Positions 1 through 6,139 are shown, numbered from the stretch's first letter. The stretch: 6,139 bases of DNA from Pseudomonadota bacterium (GCA_023391395.1 JAEWBA010000101.1:1-6139), one strand, 5' to 3'. Notes: a model not told the origin generated them from the letters alone. Program-made: numbers and translations.

Positions 1-1706
1 CCCATGTCGACGATGAAGTCGGCGCAGCGGATGGCGTCTTCGTCATGCTCGACTACCAGGACGCTATTGCCGATGTCGCGCAGGTGCTTGAGGGTGGCAA
101 TCAGGCGGTCATTGTCGCGCTGATGCAGGCCGATCGAAGGCTCGTCAAGCACGTACATGACGCCGGTCAGGCCGGAGCCGATCTGCGATGCTAGGCGGAT
201 GCGCTGCGCTTCGCCGCCGGACAGCGTATCGGCGCTGCGTTCCAGCGACAGGTAGTCGAGGCCCACATTATTGAGAAATTTCAGGCGCGAAACGATTTCC
301 TTGATGATGCGATCGGCGATCTCGCGCTTTGCTCCGGAAAGCCTCAGGTTTTCGAAGAAGGCCAGCGTGTCACGCAAAGGCGTGGCGGCAATCTCGTAAA
401 TGGCGCGCTCCTGCTTGCCGCTGCCGATCTTGACGTTCCGCGCTTCCACCCGCAGGCGAGCGCCTTTGCAAGCGGGACATTCCTTCTGGTTGATGAACTT
501 CGCGAGTTCTTCCTTGACGGCGATGGAGTCTGTCTCCCGGTAACGCCGCTGCAGGTTGTTGACCACGCCCTCGAAGGCATGTTCGCGCACCACGGCACGG
601 CCGCGCTCGTTGATATAGGTAAAGGGGACGGCTTGGCGGCCGGAGCCGTACAGGACTACCTGCTGTCCCTGTTCCGGCAGTTTCTCGAAGGGGACATCGA
701 GATCGAAGCCATAGAAATCCGCCAGGCTGGCGAGCATCTGGAAATAGAATTGGTTGCGCCGATCCCAACCCTTGATCGCGCCACTGGCAAGAGAAAGATT
801 GGGGAAGGCGACGATGCGCTTGGGATCGAAGAATTCGATATGGCCCAGCCCATCGCATTCCGGGCAGGCACCCATGGGATTATTGAAGGAGAACAGGCGC
901 GGCTCCAGCTCCTGCAAGGCATAGCCGCAGATCGGGCAGGCAAACTTGTTGGAAAAAATGTGCTCTTTCCCGCTATCCATTTCCAGCGCAATGGCGCGTC
1001 CCTCTGCGAGCCGCAGCGCGGTTTCAAAGCTTTCCGCCACCCTTTGCTTGACGTCGGGCCTGACCTTCAGGCGGTCGATGACGACATCGATGGTGTGCTT
1101 CTCGGTCTTCTTCAGCTTCGGCAATTCATCGGATTCGTAGATCTTGGCCGCGTTCGTGCCGCTCTGGATGCGAAAACGCACGAAGCCTTGCGCCAGCATC
1201 TGCTCGAACAGATCCACATGTTCGCCCTTGCGGTTGGCCACCACCGGCGCCAGGATCATCAGCTTGGTGTCTTCCGGCATGGCAAGCACGGCATCTACCA
1301 TCTGCGAAACCGATTGCGCCGCCAGGGCGTTTTCCGGGTGGTTAGGACAGTAGGGCGTGCCGACCCGCGCATACAGGAGACGCAGGTAATCGTGGATTTC
1401 CGTCACGGTCCCCACGGTCGAGCGGGGATTATGGGAAGTGGCTTTCTGTTCGATCGAAATGGCCGGCGACAGACCTTCGATCAGGTCGACGTCCGGCTTT
1501 TCCATCAGTTGCAGGAATTGTCTGGCGTAAGCCGAGAGCGATTCGACGTAGCGTCGCTGGCCTTCGGCATATAGGGTGTCGAAGGCCAGCGATGACTTGC
1601 CGGAGCCCGACAAGCCGGTGATGACGATCAGCTTGTTGCGAGGCAATTCCAGATTGATGTTCTTGAGATTGTGCGTACGTGCACCGCGAATTCGGATTTC
1701 TTCCAT
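1..1706 (-). CDS. uvrA: UvrA, excinuclease ABC subunit A (N-terminal 568 residues, cut by window edge)
   Basis: UvrA is the cytoplasmic DNA-damage recognition ATPase of nucleotide excision repair; it dimerises, loads UvrB at lesions and hydrolyses ATP. Reading the minus strand from ATG at 1706-1704 gives an uninterrupted frame of 568 codons that runs off the left edge; the family is about 940 residues, so the second ATPase half is outside. Visible motifs: first Walker A GLSGSGKS at residues 31-38; a zinc module with Cys257, Cys260, Cys281 and Cys284; a further CPAC pair at Cys410/Cys413; ABC signature [12 protein letters not shown] at 495-506; Walker B VLDEPS at 519-524; and the H-loop histidine at 554. 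The start is supported by alignment from memory with the E. coli N-terminus ([14 protein letters not shown] versus [14 protein letters not shown]). The ribosome-binding site is weak (GGACA, six to eight bases upstream). It is transcribed divergently from the transporter-ssb unit. Identification is essentially certain. Confidence 0.98.
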   Translation of the reverse strand, partial: MEEIRIRGARTHNLKNINLELPRNKLIVITGLSGSGKSSLAFDTLYAEGQRRYVESLSAYARQFLQLMEKPDVDLIEGLSPAISIEQKATSHNPRSTVGTVTEIHDYLRLLYARVGTPYCPNHPENALAAQSVSQMVDAVLAMPEDTKLMILAPVVANRKGEHVDLFEQMLAQGFVRFRIQSGTNAAKIYESDELPKLKKTEKHTIDVVIDRLKVRPDVKQRVAESFETALRLAEGRAIALEMDSGKEHIFSNKFACPICGYALQELEPRLFSFNNPMGACPECDGLGHIEFFDPKRIVAFPNLSLASGAIKGWDRRNQFYFQMLASLADFYGFDLDVPFEKLPEQGQQVVLYGSGRQAVPFTYINERGRAVVREHAFEGVVNNLQRRYRETDSIAVKEELAKFINQKECPACKGARLRVEARNVKIGSGKQERAIYEIAATPLRDTLAFFENLRLSGAKREIADRIIKEIVSRLKFLNNVGLDYLSLERSADTLSGGEAQRIRLASQIGSGLTGVMYVLDEPSIGLHQRDNDRLIATLKHLRDIGNSVLVVEHDEDAIRCADFIVDM

Positions 1707-1720
1707 GAAATGTCCGGCGA

Positions 1721-1738
1721 GAACTTGTAATGCAGTTC
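1721..1738. promoter_or_regulatory. Inverted repeat GAACT-N8-AGTTC, candidate operator upstream of uvrA
   Basis: The two 5-bp arms, GAACT (1721-1725) and AGTTC (1734-1738), are exact reverse complements separated by 8 bases. The repeat begins 14 bp upstream of the uvrA start codon, where a repressor could block transcription or a hairpin could form in the uvrA leader. It contains GAAC and GTTC half-sites like those of non-enteric LexA boxes, but the spacing (GAAC-N10-GTTC) differs from the Bacillus (GAAC-N4-GTTC) and alphaproteobacterial (GAAC-N7-GAAC direct repeat) forms. Arms this short can arise by chance, so a function is only suggested. Confidence 0.3.
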
Positions 1739-1748
1739 GGGAGAAGGC

Positions 1749-1776
1749 TTGATATGGGCCAACCTGCTACTATAGC
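1749..1776 (+). promoter_or_regulatory. Candidate promoter for the MFS-ssb unit
   Basis: A TTGATA hexamer (1749-1754, 5 of 6 matches to the -35 consensus) is followed 16 bases later by TATAGC (1771-1776, 4 of 6). Alternatively the extended -10 element TGCTACTAT (1765-1773) may be the true core. Either would start transcription near 1780-1785, giving a short leader before the start codon at 1828. The assignment rests on sequence resemblance only. Confidence 0.4.
1769..1774 (-). promoter_or_regulatory. Candidate -10 box of the uvrA promoter
   Basis: Read on the minus strand these bases are TATAGT, 5 of 6 matches to the sigma-70 -10 consensus. They lie about 63 bp upstream of the uvrA start and overlap the rightward -10 candidate. 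No good -35 hexamer is seen at 16-18 bp spacing (the sequence there reads approximately AGACGA), so an activator or another site may be needed. If real, leftward and rightward transcription would compete for the same bases. Confidence 0.3.
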
Positions 1777-1798
1777 GGCTTTTGAAGTCCGTCGTCTC

Positions 1799-1812
1799 GG
1801 GCATATTTGCCC
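1799..1812. repeat. Palindrome GGGCA-TATT-TGCCC
   Basis: Two exact 5-bp arms (1799-1803 and 1808-1812) surround a 4-base spacer. The element ends 15 bp before the chosen transporter start codon and lies downstream of the rightward promoter candidate. It could therefore be an operator or a small hairpin in the mRNA leader. Its function is unknown and chance occurrence is possible. Confidence 0.3.
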
Positions 1813-1827
1813 CCTTGTCAAGTCCTC

Positions 1828-3057
1828 ATGCCATCTCAAGCCGTCGCTGATTCCAGCGCCCGCATGACGCCCCTAGAAGTGCGCGCCAGCCTTTCGCTGG
1901 CTTCCATCTTCGCATTGCGCATGCTGGGGATGTTCCTGATCCTGCCCGTCTTTGCCGCCCATGCGCAATCCATGCCGGGCGGCCAAAACGCGACCCTGGT
2001 CGGATTGGCCATGGGTATTTACGGATTGACACAGGCCTTCGGCCAGATTCCTTATGGCGCCGCTTCGGATCGCTACGGGCGAAAAAAGATCATCATTATC
2101 GGTCTTGTCCTGTTCGCGCTCGGTTCTTTTATTGCCGCGGCTGCAAGCGACATCCTGTGGGTCATCGTCGGCCGCGCCATCCAAGGGGCAGGCGCCATCT
2201 CGGCCGCCGTCACCGCCTTCATTGCCGATTCGACGCGTGAAGAACACCGCACCAAGGCCATGGCCATGGTGGGAGGCTCCATCGGCCTGAGCTTCGTCAT
2301 TTCGCTGGTGGCCGCTCCGCTTCTGTATCAGCTCATCGGCATGGGCGGCATCTTCGCTCTGACGGGAATCCTCTCGCTGGTCGCCATTCTCGTAGTGGTC
2401 TTCGTCGTTCCGCCGGCGCCGGTGCAGGTGGCGCCGCGGGTTCCTTTTCGCGAGGTATTGAAGAACGGCGAACTCCTGCGTCTCGATTTTGGCGTGTTTG
2501 TCCTGCACATGACGCAAATGGCGATGTTCGTTGTCGTTCCGGCAACCTTGGTGGAGCGCGCCGGGATTCCGCTTGCCGCCCACTGGAAAATCTATCTCCC
2601 CGTGGTGCTGGCTTCCATCCTGTTCATGCTGCCTCCCGTATTCGCAGGCGAGCGCCGGGGGAAGATGAAGCCGGTATTCATAGGCGCCATCGCCCTGATG
2701 CTGCTGGTGCAGCTAGGACTTTGGACATTCACCGGGAATGCCGAAATGCATTGGTCGGTTTTGGTGGGGCTGCTTCTGGCGTTTTTCGTTGCCTTCAATA
2801 TCCTGGAGGCGAGTCAGCCATCCCTGGTGTCGCGCATGGCGCCGCCTGCCGCCAAAGGGGCGGCCTTGGGCGTCTACAATACCTTGCAGGCCTTGGGCCT
2901 TTTTTGCGGTGGCGCGGTGGGCGGTTGGTTGCAGCAGCATGGCGGGTCGCCGGCCGTGTTTGCTTTGGGGGCCTGCATGACATTTGTGTGGCTTATAATC
3001 GCCACCGGCATGAAAAATTTACCGCGCCGTGCTTCCATGCCGACGGCCGCAGCTTAA
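1828..3057 (+). CDS. Major facilitator superfamily transporter, YajR-type, without YAM domain
   Basis: Predicted inner-membrane proton-coupled transporter of 409 residues; the substrate is unknown. The protein is strongly hydrophobic with many membrane-spanning stretches, consistent with the 12-helix MFS fold. The helix 2-3 loop carries motif A as [11 protein letters not shown] (residues 77-87), and helix 4 begins with R116 followed by the QGAGA pattern typical of drug-proton antiporters. It resembles E. coli YajR along its length, for example [15 protein letters not shown] near the N-terminus and HWKIYLP and [13 protein letters not shown] further on. E. coli YajR (about 454 residues) ends in a soluble ferredoxin-like YAM domain; this protein stops soon after the last helix ([15 protein letters not shown]). 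Start choice is uncertain: ATG 1828 and ATG 1864 (MTPLEVRAS, which matches where YajR similarity begins) both lack a clear Shine-Dalgarno sequence; TTG 1807 is less likely. The gene ends in TAATAG and lies 14 bp before ssb, suggesting co-transcription. Confidence 0.92.
   Translation: MPSQAVADSSARMTPLEVRASLSLASIFALRMLGMFLILPVFAAHAQSMPGGQNATLVGLAMGIYGLTQAFGQIPYGAASDRYGRKKIIIIGLVLFALGSFIAAAASDILWVIVGRAIQGAGAISAAVTAFIADSTREEHRTKAMAMVGGSIGLSFVISLVAAPLLYQLIGMGGIFALTGILSLVAILVVVFVVPPAPVQVAPRVPFREVLKNGELLRLDFGVFVLHMTQMAMFVVVPATLVERAGIPLAAHWKIYLPVVLASILFMLPPVFAGERRGKMKPVFIGAIALMLLVQLGLWTFTGNAEMHWSVLVGLLLAFFVAFNILEASQPSLVSRMAPPAAKGAALGVYNTLQALGLFCGGAVGGWLQQHGGSPAVFALGACMTFVWLIIATGMKNLPRRASMPTAAA
2994..2999 (+). 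promoter_or_regulatory. Perfect TATAAT -10 box inside the transporter gene, candidate ssb promoter
   Basis: An exact TATAAT lies near the 3' end of the transporter coding region, 72 bp upstream of the ssb start. It would give transcription from about 3006 and a leader of about 65 bases. The -35 region at normal spacing is poor; the good hexamer ATGACA (2977-2982) is only 11 bases upstream, too close for a standard pair. An independent promoter makes biological sense because SSB is essential and abundant, but this is inference. Confidence 0.4.
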
Positions 3058-3058
3058 T

Positions 3059-3063
3059 AGGAG
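3059..3063 (+). promoter_or_regulatory. Ribosome-binding site of ssb
   Basis: AGGAG lies 8 bases upstream of ATG 3072 and overlaps the second of the tandem stop codons of the transporter gene (TAATAG). It is the clearest Shine-Dalgarno sequence in the window and fixes the ssb start, even though the open frame extends upstream into the transporter gene. Confidence 0.85.
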
Positions 3064-3071
3064 AATCAGTC

Positions 3072-3539
3072 ATGGCATCGGTCAATAAAGTCATTATCGT
3101 CGGCAACCTGGGGCGCGATCCGGAAACCCGCTACATGCCCAGCGGCGACGCAATTACCAATATCACGGTGGCGACCACGGACAAGTGGAAGGACAGGGCT
3201 ACCGGCGAGCAAAAGGAAGCCACCGAGTGGCACCGCATTTCCTTCTTCGGAAGGCTGGCAGAAGTTGCCGGCCAGTACTTGAAGAAGGGCTCTCAGGTCT
3301 ATGTCGAAGGCAAGCTGCGCACCCGCAAGTACACCGACAAGGATGGCGTCGAAAAATACGCCACCGACATCATCGCCGATGCCATGCAAATGCTGGGTAG
3401 CCGTCAAGGCGCAGGTGGCGCTCCGGCCGGCGACGACTACGGTGCGCCGCCGTCCCGTCCGGCAAGCGGCGGTGGGCGTCCTGCAGCCAGCAAGCCGGCG
3501 CCCAGCTTCAATGATATGGATGACGATATCCCGTTCTGA
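3072..3539 (+). CDS. ssb: Single-stranded DNA-binding protein SSB
   Basis: SSB coats single-stranded DNA during replication, recombination and repair and recruits partner proteins through its C-terminal tip. This 155-residue protein has an N-terminal OB fold (about residues 1-112; [22 protein letters not shown], then [10 protein letters not shown]). The DNA-stacking aromatic residues equivalent to E. coli Trp40 and Trp54 are Trp39 and Trp53; the position of E. coli Trp88 is Tyr87. A Gly/Pro/Ala-rich flexible linker (about 113-147) is clearly shorter than in E. coli SSB (about 178 residues). The acidic tip DMDDDIPF (148-155) is intact. The start at 3072 is supported by the AGGAG site and by the conserved MAS-VNKVI beginning. 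The gene sits 14 bp behind the transporter gene and is followed by an intrinsic terminator, so it is the last gene of its unit. Confidence 0.98.
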   Translation: MASVNKVIIVGNLGRDPETRYMPSGDAITNITVATTDKWKDRATGEQKEATEWHRISFFGRLAEVAGQYLKKGSQVYVEGKLRTRKYTDKDGVEKYATDIIADAMQMLGSRQGAGGAPAGDDYGAPPSRPASGGGRPAASKPAPSFNDMDDDIPF

Positions 3540-3562
3540 GCAAGGCGATTCGCTTTGACCGA

Positions 3563-3593
3563 GAAAACCCCGCTGAGCGGGGTTTTCTTTTTT
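3563..3593 (+). terminator. Rho-independent terminator after ssb
   Basis: An 11-bp perfect stem, GAAAACCCCGC (3563-3573) pairing with GCGGGGTTTTC (3577-3587), closes a TGA loop and is followed by six T residues (3588-3593). It begins 24 bp after the ssb stop codon and separates the transporter-ssb unit from the signalling genes. The A-rich left arm could also give some termination in the reverse direction. Confidence 0.95.
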
Positions 3594-3736
3594 GGAAAAT
3601 CCGCCACACCGTCTTCTTTTTCCCCTGAAAGATTTGCCGAAGCGGCCAATTTTTCTGCCTTAATTTGTTACTATTGTGAGAATGCAATCTTTCGTCGCGT
3701 GGCGAAGCCTGCATACCTCAAACAGCTTCCTCAATC
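3594..3736 (+). promoter_or_regulatory. Intergenic region upstream of the GGDEF-EAL gene with possible extended -10
   Basis: No gene is seen in this 143-bp stretch. It is more AT-rich than its surroundings near 3645-3680. The element TGTTACTAT (3666-3674) fits an extended -10 (TG-n-TACTAT), which would start transcription near 3681 and give a leader of about 56 bases. No convincing -35 hexamer is present at 17 bp spacing (CCAATT there). No Shine-Dalgarno sequence is seen before ATG 3737. Confidence 0.4.
3682..3714 (+). other. Possible hairpin in the leader of the GGDEF-EAL mRNA
   Basis: Outer arms ATGCA (3682-3686) and TGCAT (3710-3714) are exact complements. Inside them TTCGTC (3691-3696) can pair with GGCGAA (3701-3706, one G-U pair) around a GCGT loop, with a 4-by-3 internal loop between the two helices. 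It would begin almost at the inferred transcription start and end 22 bases before the start codon. It does not look like a known cyclic-di-GMP riboswitch. Structure and role are inferred by eye only. Confidence 0.3.
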
Positions 3737-5455
3737 ATGTTTTCAATCCGCCGCGATAGGCCAGACACCGCCCAAGCGCAGTTGACCAGTCTGCTGGAAG
3801 CCGCAGGCGACGCCGTGTTTCGTCTGACTCCGAAAGGCGAAGTGCTGTATGCAAGCCAGCGCGCCACTGCCTTGATCAATCCTGGCGGGACCCTCGTCGG
3901 CCAGTCGCTGCGGGATTGGGTCGCGACTGCCGATCATGTGGCGGTCAATGCCGCAGCCGCTCAAGCCATCGAATCCGGACATCCTTCGCGCGTCAACGTG
4001 CGCGTCAAGACCCTGGCCGCCGCGCTATGGGTGGAACTGCAAATCAGCGCCTATCCCAATGCACAGGGCGACATGGAGTTGCTGGCCGTGGGGCGGGACA
4101 TATCGAGCCAGCAGGCGACCGAGGAGCGCTTGCGCCACATGGCGACGCATGATGCGCTTACCGGCTTGCCGAATCGCTCGCTGCTGACTGACCGCATACG
4201 CATGGCGATTGCCCAGGCACGTCGCACCGGCAAAGGCTTTTCGGTGCTGGTGCTCGACCTGGACGGCTTCAAGAAGGTCAACGATGCGTTGGGCCATCCG
4301 GTCGGCGACGGCTTGCTGCGCGTGGCGGCCATGCGCTTGTCCGATACCTTGCGCGATGTCGACACATTGGCACGACTGGGCGGCGATGAATTCGTCGCCG
4401 TCCTGCCCGGTGCGGTCAACGAAGCCGAAATCCAAACCATCGCAAGGCGAATGATCTCGACCATGCAGCTCCCCTTCGAAATCCAAGGGCATACCTTGTA
4501 TGTGGGCACTTCGATCGGCGCGGCTACCTTTCCCGAGCATGGCGATACCGACGTCAAATTGCTGGCGCATGCCGATTCCGCGATGTACCGCGCCAAGGAA
4601 ACCGGCAAGGCGCGCTGCGTAATCTACAGTCAGGATAAGTTCACGCACCCGGAGCACGACGTGTCAATGGAGGCCGCCATGTTCCAGGCGGTGCGCGATG
4701 GCGAATTCCTGCTGCATTACCAGCCCATCGTCGATGTGCGCAGCCGGCGTGTGGTTGGCTTTGAAGCGCTGATGCGCTGGGAACGGCCGGGGGAAGGTAT
4801 GGTGCCGCCGGCCCAGTTCATCCCCATGGCGGAAAGCAATGGATTGATCAATCTGCTCGGCGCCTGGGCGCTGAAGTCGGCTTGTGTGCAAATCAAGCGC
4901 TTCGAGGAAGTGGCGGGCCGGCCCTTGTACGTATCGGTCAACGTCAGCCCACGTCAATTCCGCAACGACCAGTTCCTCGACATCATCGACGAGGCGATGA
5001 AATTGTCCGGCCTGGAAGGGCAGCAACTCCTGCTCGAGATCACCGAAGGCATCCTGATGTCGGACCCCGAGCATGCCGAGGCTTTGTTGTCGGCCATGGC
5101 GGCCCGCAATGTACGCATCGCGATCGATGACTTCGGTACCGGCTATTCGTCGCTTGCCTACCTCAAGCGCTTCCCGATTGCGGCATTGAAGATCGACCGC
5201 GTATTCATCAAGGATCTGCCCGGCTCGCTGAAGGATATCGCCATCTGCAACGTCGTCCTGAGCCTGGCCAGCCATTTGAGCCTCAGCACCATCGCAGAGG
5301 GCGTGGAGAACGAGGAGCAGCTGCAATTCCTGGCCGAACACGGATGCGGGCTGGTGCAGGGCTATCTCACCGGCCGCCCGCTCTTGCCGGAAGACGTCAT
5401 CAAGGTGCTGCAGACGGACGCGGAGCTCCCGCTGCCGTCGGCCACGCTGCAGTGA
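3737..5455 (+). CDS. PAS-GGDEF-EAL cyclic-di-GMP diguanylate cyclase/phosphodiesterase
   Basis: Cytoplasmic signalling enzyme of 572 residues that may both make and break cyclic-di-GMP, the second messenger controlling biofilm, motility and adhesion. No signal peptide or membrane segment is seen. Domains: a PAS-like sensor (about 14-125, ending VGRDISSQQ), a short linker helix, GGDEF (about 134-295) and EAL (about 315-562). The cyclase domain begins HDALTGLPN (H138, D139), has metal-binding D174 in LDLDGFK, the active-site GGDEF at 215-219 and the inhibitory I-site RDVD at 206-209, five residues before GGDEF as expected. The phosphodiesterase domain has E343-A344-L345, N402, E434, D464-D465 in DDFGTGYSSL, K485 and E521 (AEGVE), so all usual catalytic and metal ligands appear present. 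ATG 3737 is the first start in the frame after an in-frame TGA at 3677-3679; it lacks a ribosome-binding site. It is followed after 10 bp by an HDOD gene, probably the same operon. Which activity dominates cannot be told. Confidence 0.95.
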   Translation: MFSIRRDRPDTAQAQLTSLLEAAGDAVFRLTPKGEVLYASQRATALINPGGTLVGQSLRDWVATADHVAVNAAAAQAIESGHPSRVNVRVKTLAAALWVELQISAYPNAQGDMELLAVGRDISSQQATEERLRHMATHDALTGLPNRSLLTDRIRMAIAQARRTGKGFSVLVLDLDGFKKVNDALGHPVGDGLLRVAAMRLSDTLRDVDTLARLGGDEFVAVLPGAVNEAEIQTIARRMISTMQLPFEIQGHTLYVGTSIGAATFPEHGDTDVKLLAHADSAMYRAKETGKARCVIYSQDKFTHPEHDVSMEAAMFQAVRDGEFLLHYQPIVDVRSRRVVGFEALMRWERPGEGMVPPAQFIPMAESNGLINLLGAWALKSACVQIKRFEEVAGRPLYVSVNVSPRQFRNDQFLDIIDEAMKLSGLEGQQLLLEITEGILMSDPEHAEALLSAMAARNVRIAIDDFGTGYSSLAYLKRFPIAALKIDRVFIKDLPGSLKDIAICNVVLSLASHLSLSTIAEGVENEEQLQFLAEHGCGLVQGYLTGRPLLPEDVIKVLQTDAELPLPSATLQ

Positions 5456-5465
5456 GAATCCACTC

Positions 5466-6139
5466 ATGAATACCTTTGTCAGCGAGACAGCAAGCGCCGA
5501 CCAGACCATGGCATTGCTGTGGACGCGCGTGCGCCAGCGCGGCGATTTGCCGGGCTTTTCCAAGGTCGTCGGCGCCATTCTTGGCGCCATGCGCGGCGAG
5601 GACGACCGCGAATTCAACATGACCAAGACCGTGCTGTCGGATCCGGCGCTGACGCATAAGGTGCTGCGCCTGGCCAACAGCGCCATGTATTCCGTCTTCG
5701 GTCAAAGCATCAGCACCGTATCCAAGGCCGTGATCGTGCTCGGGACGGAAGCGATCGGCCATCTCGCCCTTGGGTTGAAGCTGGTCGATGGCTTGTCCGC
5801 GGCGTCTTCGGAGTCGGCCGGGGCCCGTGCCGAAATGGAAAAGGCGGTGCTGGCCGGCCATATCGCCCGTCAATTCGCTTCGTCGGCGAGCACGCGCGAT
5901 GCGGAAGAGGCGGTGGTCTGCGCGATGCTGCACTCGCTGGGACGAATGATGGTGACCTTCTACCTGTCAGACCGCTGGCAAGCGGTGCAGGAACGCTGTG
6001 CCGAGGGCGAGGGCAGCGAAGAGGAAATCGCCCGCGAGGTCCTTGGCCTTGGGCTGGATGAGATCGGCCGGCTGGCGGCACAGCACTGGGGTTTGCCGGC
6101 CAGCCTCGTCGGTACCTTGCAGGATGTTCCCCCCAAGGC
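5466..6139 (+). CDS. HDOD-domain protein (N-terminal 224 residues, cut by window edge)
   Basis: HDOD domains are catalytically degenerate relatives of HD phosphohydrolases found in bacterial signalling proteins, often near GGDEF/EAL genes. The frame from ATG 5466 is open for 224 codons to the window end. The HDOD core spans about residues 28-215: LPGF at 28-31, the LSDPAL segment at 57-62, LRLANSAMY at 67-75, an HSLG (156-159) where true HD hydrolases have HDxG, and HWGLP at 207-211. The Asp of the HD pair is Ser157, which supports a non-catalytic HDOD assignment. The first 25 residues are variable, with no signal peptide. The start lies 10 bp after the GGDEF-EAL stop codon with a weak GTGAGAA purine stretch (5452-5458) in front, suggesting translational coupling within one operon. 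What follows the HDOD domain is outside the window. Its partner and output are unknown; a role in cyclic-di-GMP signalling is inferred from context. Confidence 0.9.
   Translation, partial: MNTFVSETASADQTMALLWTRVRQRGDLPGFSKVVGAILGAMRGEDDREFNMTKTVLSDPALTHKVLRLANSAMYSVFGQSISTVSKAVIVLGTEAIGHLALGLKLVDGLSAASSESAGARAEMEKAVLAGHIARQFASSASTRDAEEAVVCAMLHSLGRMMVTFYLSDRWQAVQERCAEGEGSEEEIAREVLGLGLDEIGRLAAQHWGLPASLVGTLQDVPPK

Larger units (their letters stand above)
1707..1827. promoter_or_regulatory. Divergent intergenic control region between uvrA and the MFS gene
   Basis: This roughly 120-bp gap must carry the promoters for uvrA (leftward) and probably for the transporter-ssb unit (rightward). It holds two inverted repeats and overlapping -10-like elements, listed separately. 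In E. coli the uvrA-ssb divergent region carries a LexA operator of the CTGT-N8-ACAG type; I searched by eye for that pattern on both strands and found no match here. Whether the repair genes are SOS-regulated therefore cannot be decided from this sequence. The role as control region follows from gene orientation; the exact elements are inferred. Confidence 0.7.

Noticed and set aside
579..1574. Plus-strand open frame of 331 codons opposite uvrA
   Set aside because: It lies entirely antisense to the highly conserved uvrA coding frame, its protein shows no recognisable domain, and such long shadow frames are common in GC-rich genes.
1816..1821. Perfect TTGACA on the minus strand as a uvrA -35 box
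   Set aside because: At 17 bp spacing the sequence reads GAGACG, not a -10 box, and no better hexamer occurs at 16-18 bp.
1707..1827. Canonical SOS (LexA) box CTGT-N8-ACAG between uvrA and the transporter
   Set aside because: No match to both half-sites was found on either strand; the only clear inverted repeats have different sequence.
1873..2583. Minus-strand open frame of 236 codons opposite the transporter
   Set aside because: The product is rich in His, Arg, Asp and Gln, as expected for the antisense reading of a hydrophobic membrane protein gene.
2721..3071. Extended upstream start for the ssb frame inside the transporter gene
   Set aside because: The added residues resemble no SSB N-terminus, while ATG 3072 has an AGGAG site and the conserved SSB beginning.
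3682..3714. Cyclic-di-GMP riboswitch
   Set aside because: The hairpin is too small and lacks the multi-helix layout and conserved sequences of known cyclic-di-GMP riboswitches.
3555..3785. Small plus-strand open frame of 76 codons across the terminator
   Set aside because: It starts with TTG, reads through the terminator hairpin and overlaps the GGDEF-EAL start in another frame, with no ribosome-binding site or recognisable motif.
4664..5686. Minus-strand open frame of 340 codons opposite the GGDEF-EAL and HDOD genes
   Set aside because: It crosses two well-supported genes on the other strand and their junction, has low-complexity composition and matches no family I recognise.

Overview
The window looks like a piece of a betaproteobacterial chromosome, most likely from the Oxalobacteraceae (Herbaspirillum/Herminiimonas/Collimonas-like). 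I infer this from the fairly high GC content, the gene order uvrA / MFS transporter / ssb and the style of the proteins; no database search was possible. Nothing in it looks like a plasmid, phage or insertion sequence. The two edge genes are cut only by the window boundary.

Layout. Bases 1-1706 hold the first 568 codons of uvrA on the minus strand (nucleotide excision repair). A divergent intergenic region of about 120 bp (1707-1827) holds candidate overlapping promoters and two short inverted repeats. On the plus strand a YajR-type major facilitator transporter (1828-3057) is followed 14 bp later by ssb (3072-3539), the single-stranded DNA-binding protein. A strong intrinsic terminator (3563-3593) closes that unit. 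After a short intergenic region (3594-3736) with a possible extended -10 promoter and a possible leader hairpin comes a PAS-GGDEF-EAL cyclic-di-GMP enzyme (3737-5455). Ten bases later begins an HDOD-domain protein (5466 to the window end, incomplete).

How the genes work together. There are two functional blocks. The first is a DNA-repair/replication block (uvrA and ssb), as in Escherichia coli where uvrA and ssb are directly divergent, but here a transporter gene sits between the shared promoter region and ssb. A perfect TATAAT inside the end of the transporter gene could let ssb be transcribed independently. The second is a signalling block: a cytoplasmic PAS-sensing protein with apparently intact diguanylate cyclase and phosphodiesterase motifs, probably co-transcribed with an HDOD protein that may act as a downstream signalling partner.

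I found no clear evidence of a new biological system. The points most worth checking are the control region between uvrA and the transporter, the internal ssb promoter, the transporter's lack of the C-terminal YAM domain, a TGnTACTAT element shared by two promoter regions, and the GGDEF-EAL/HDOD pairing.
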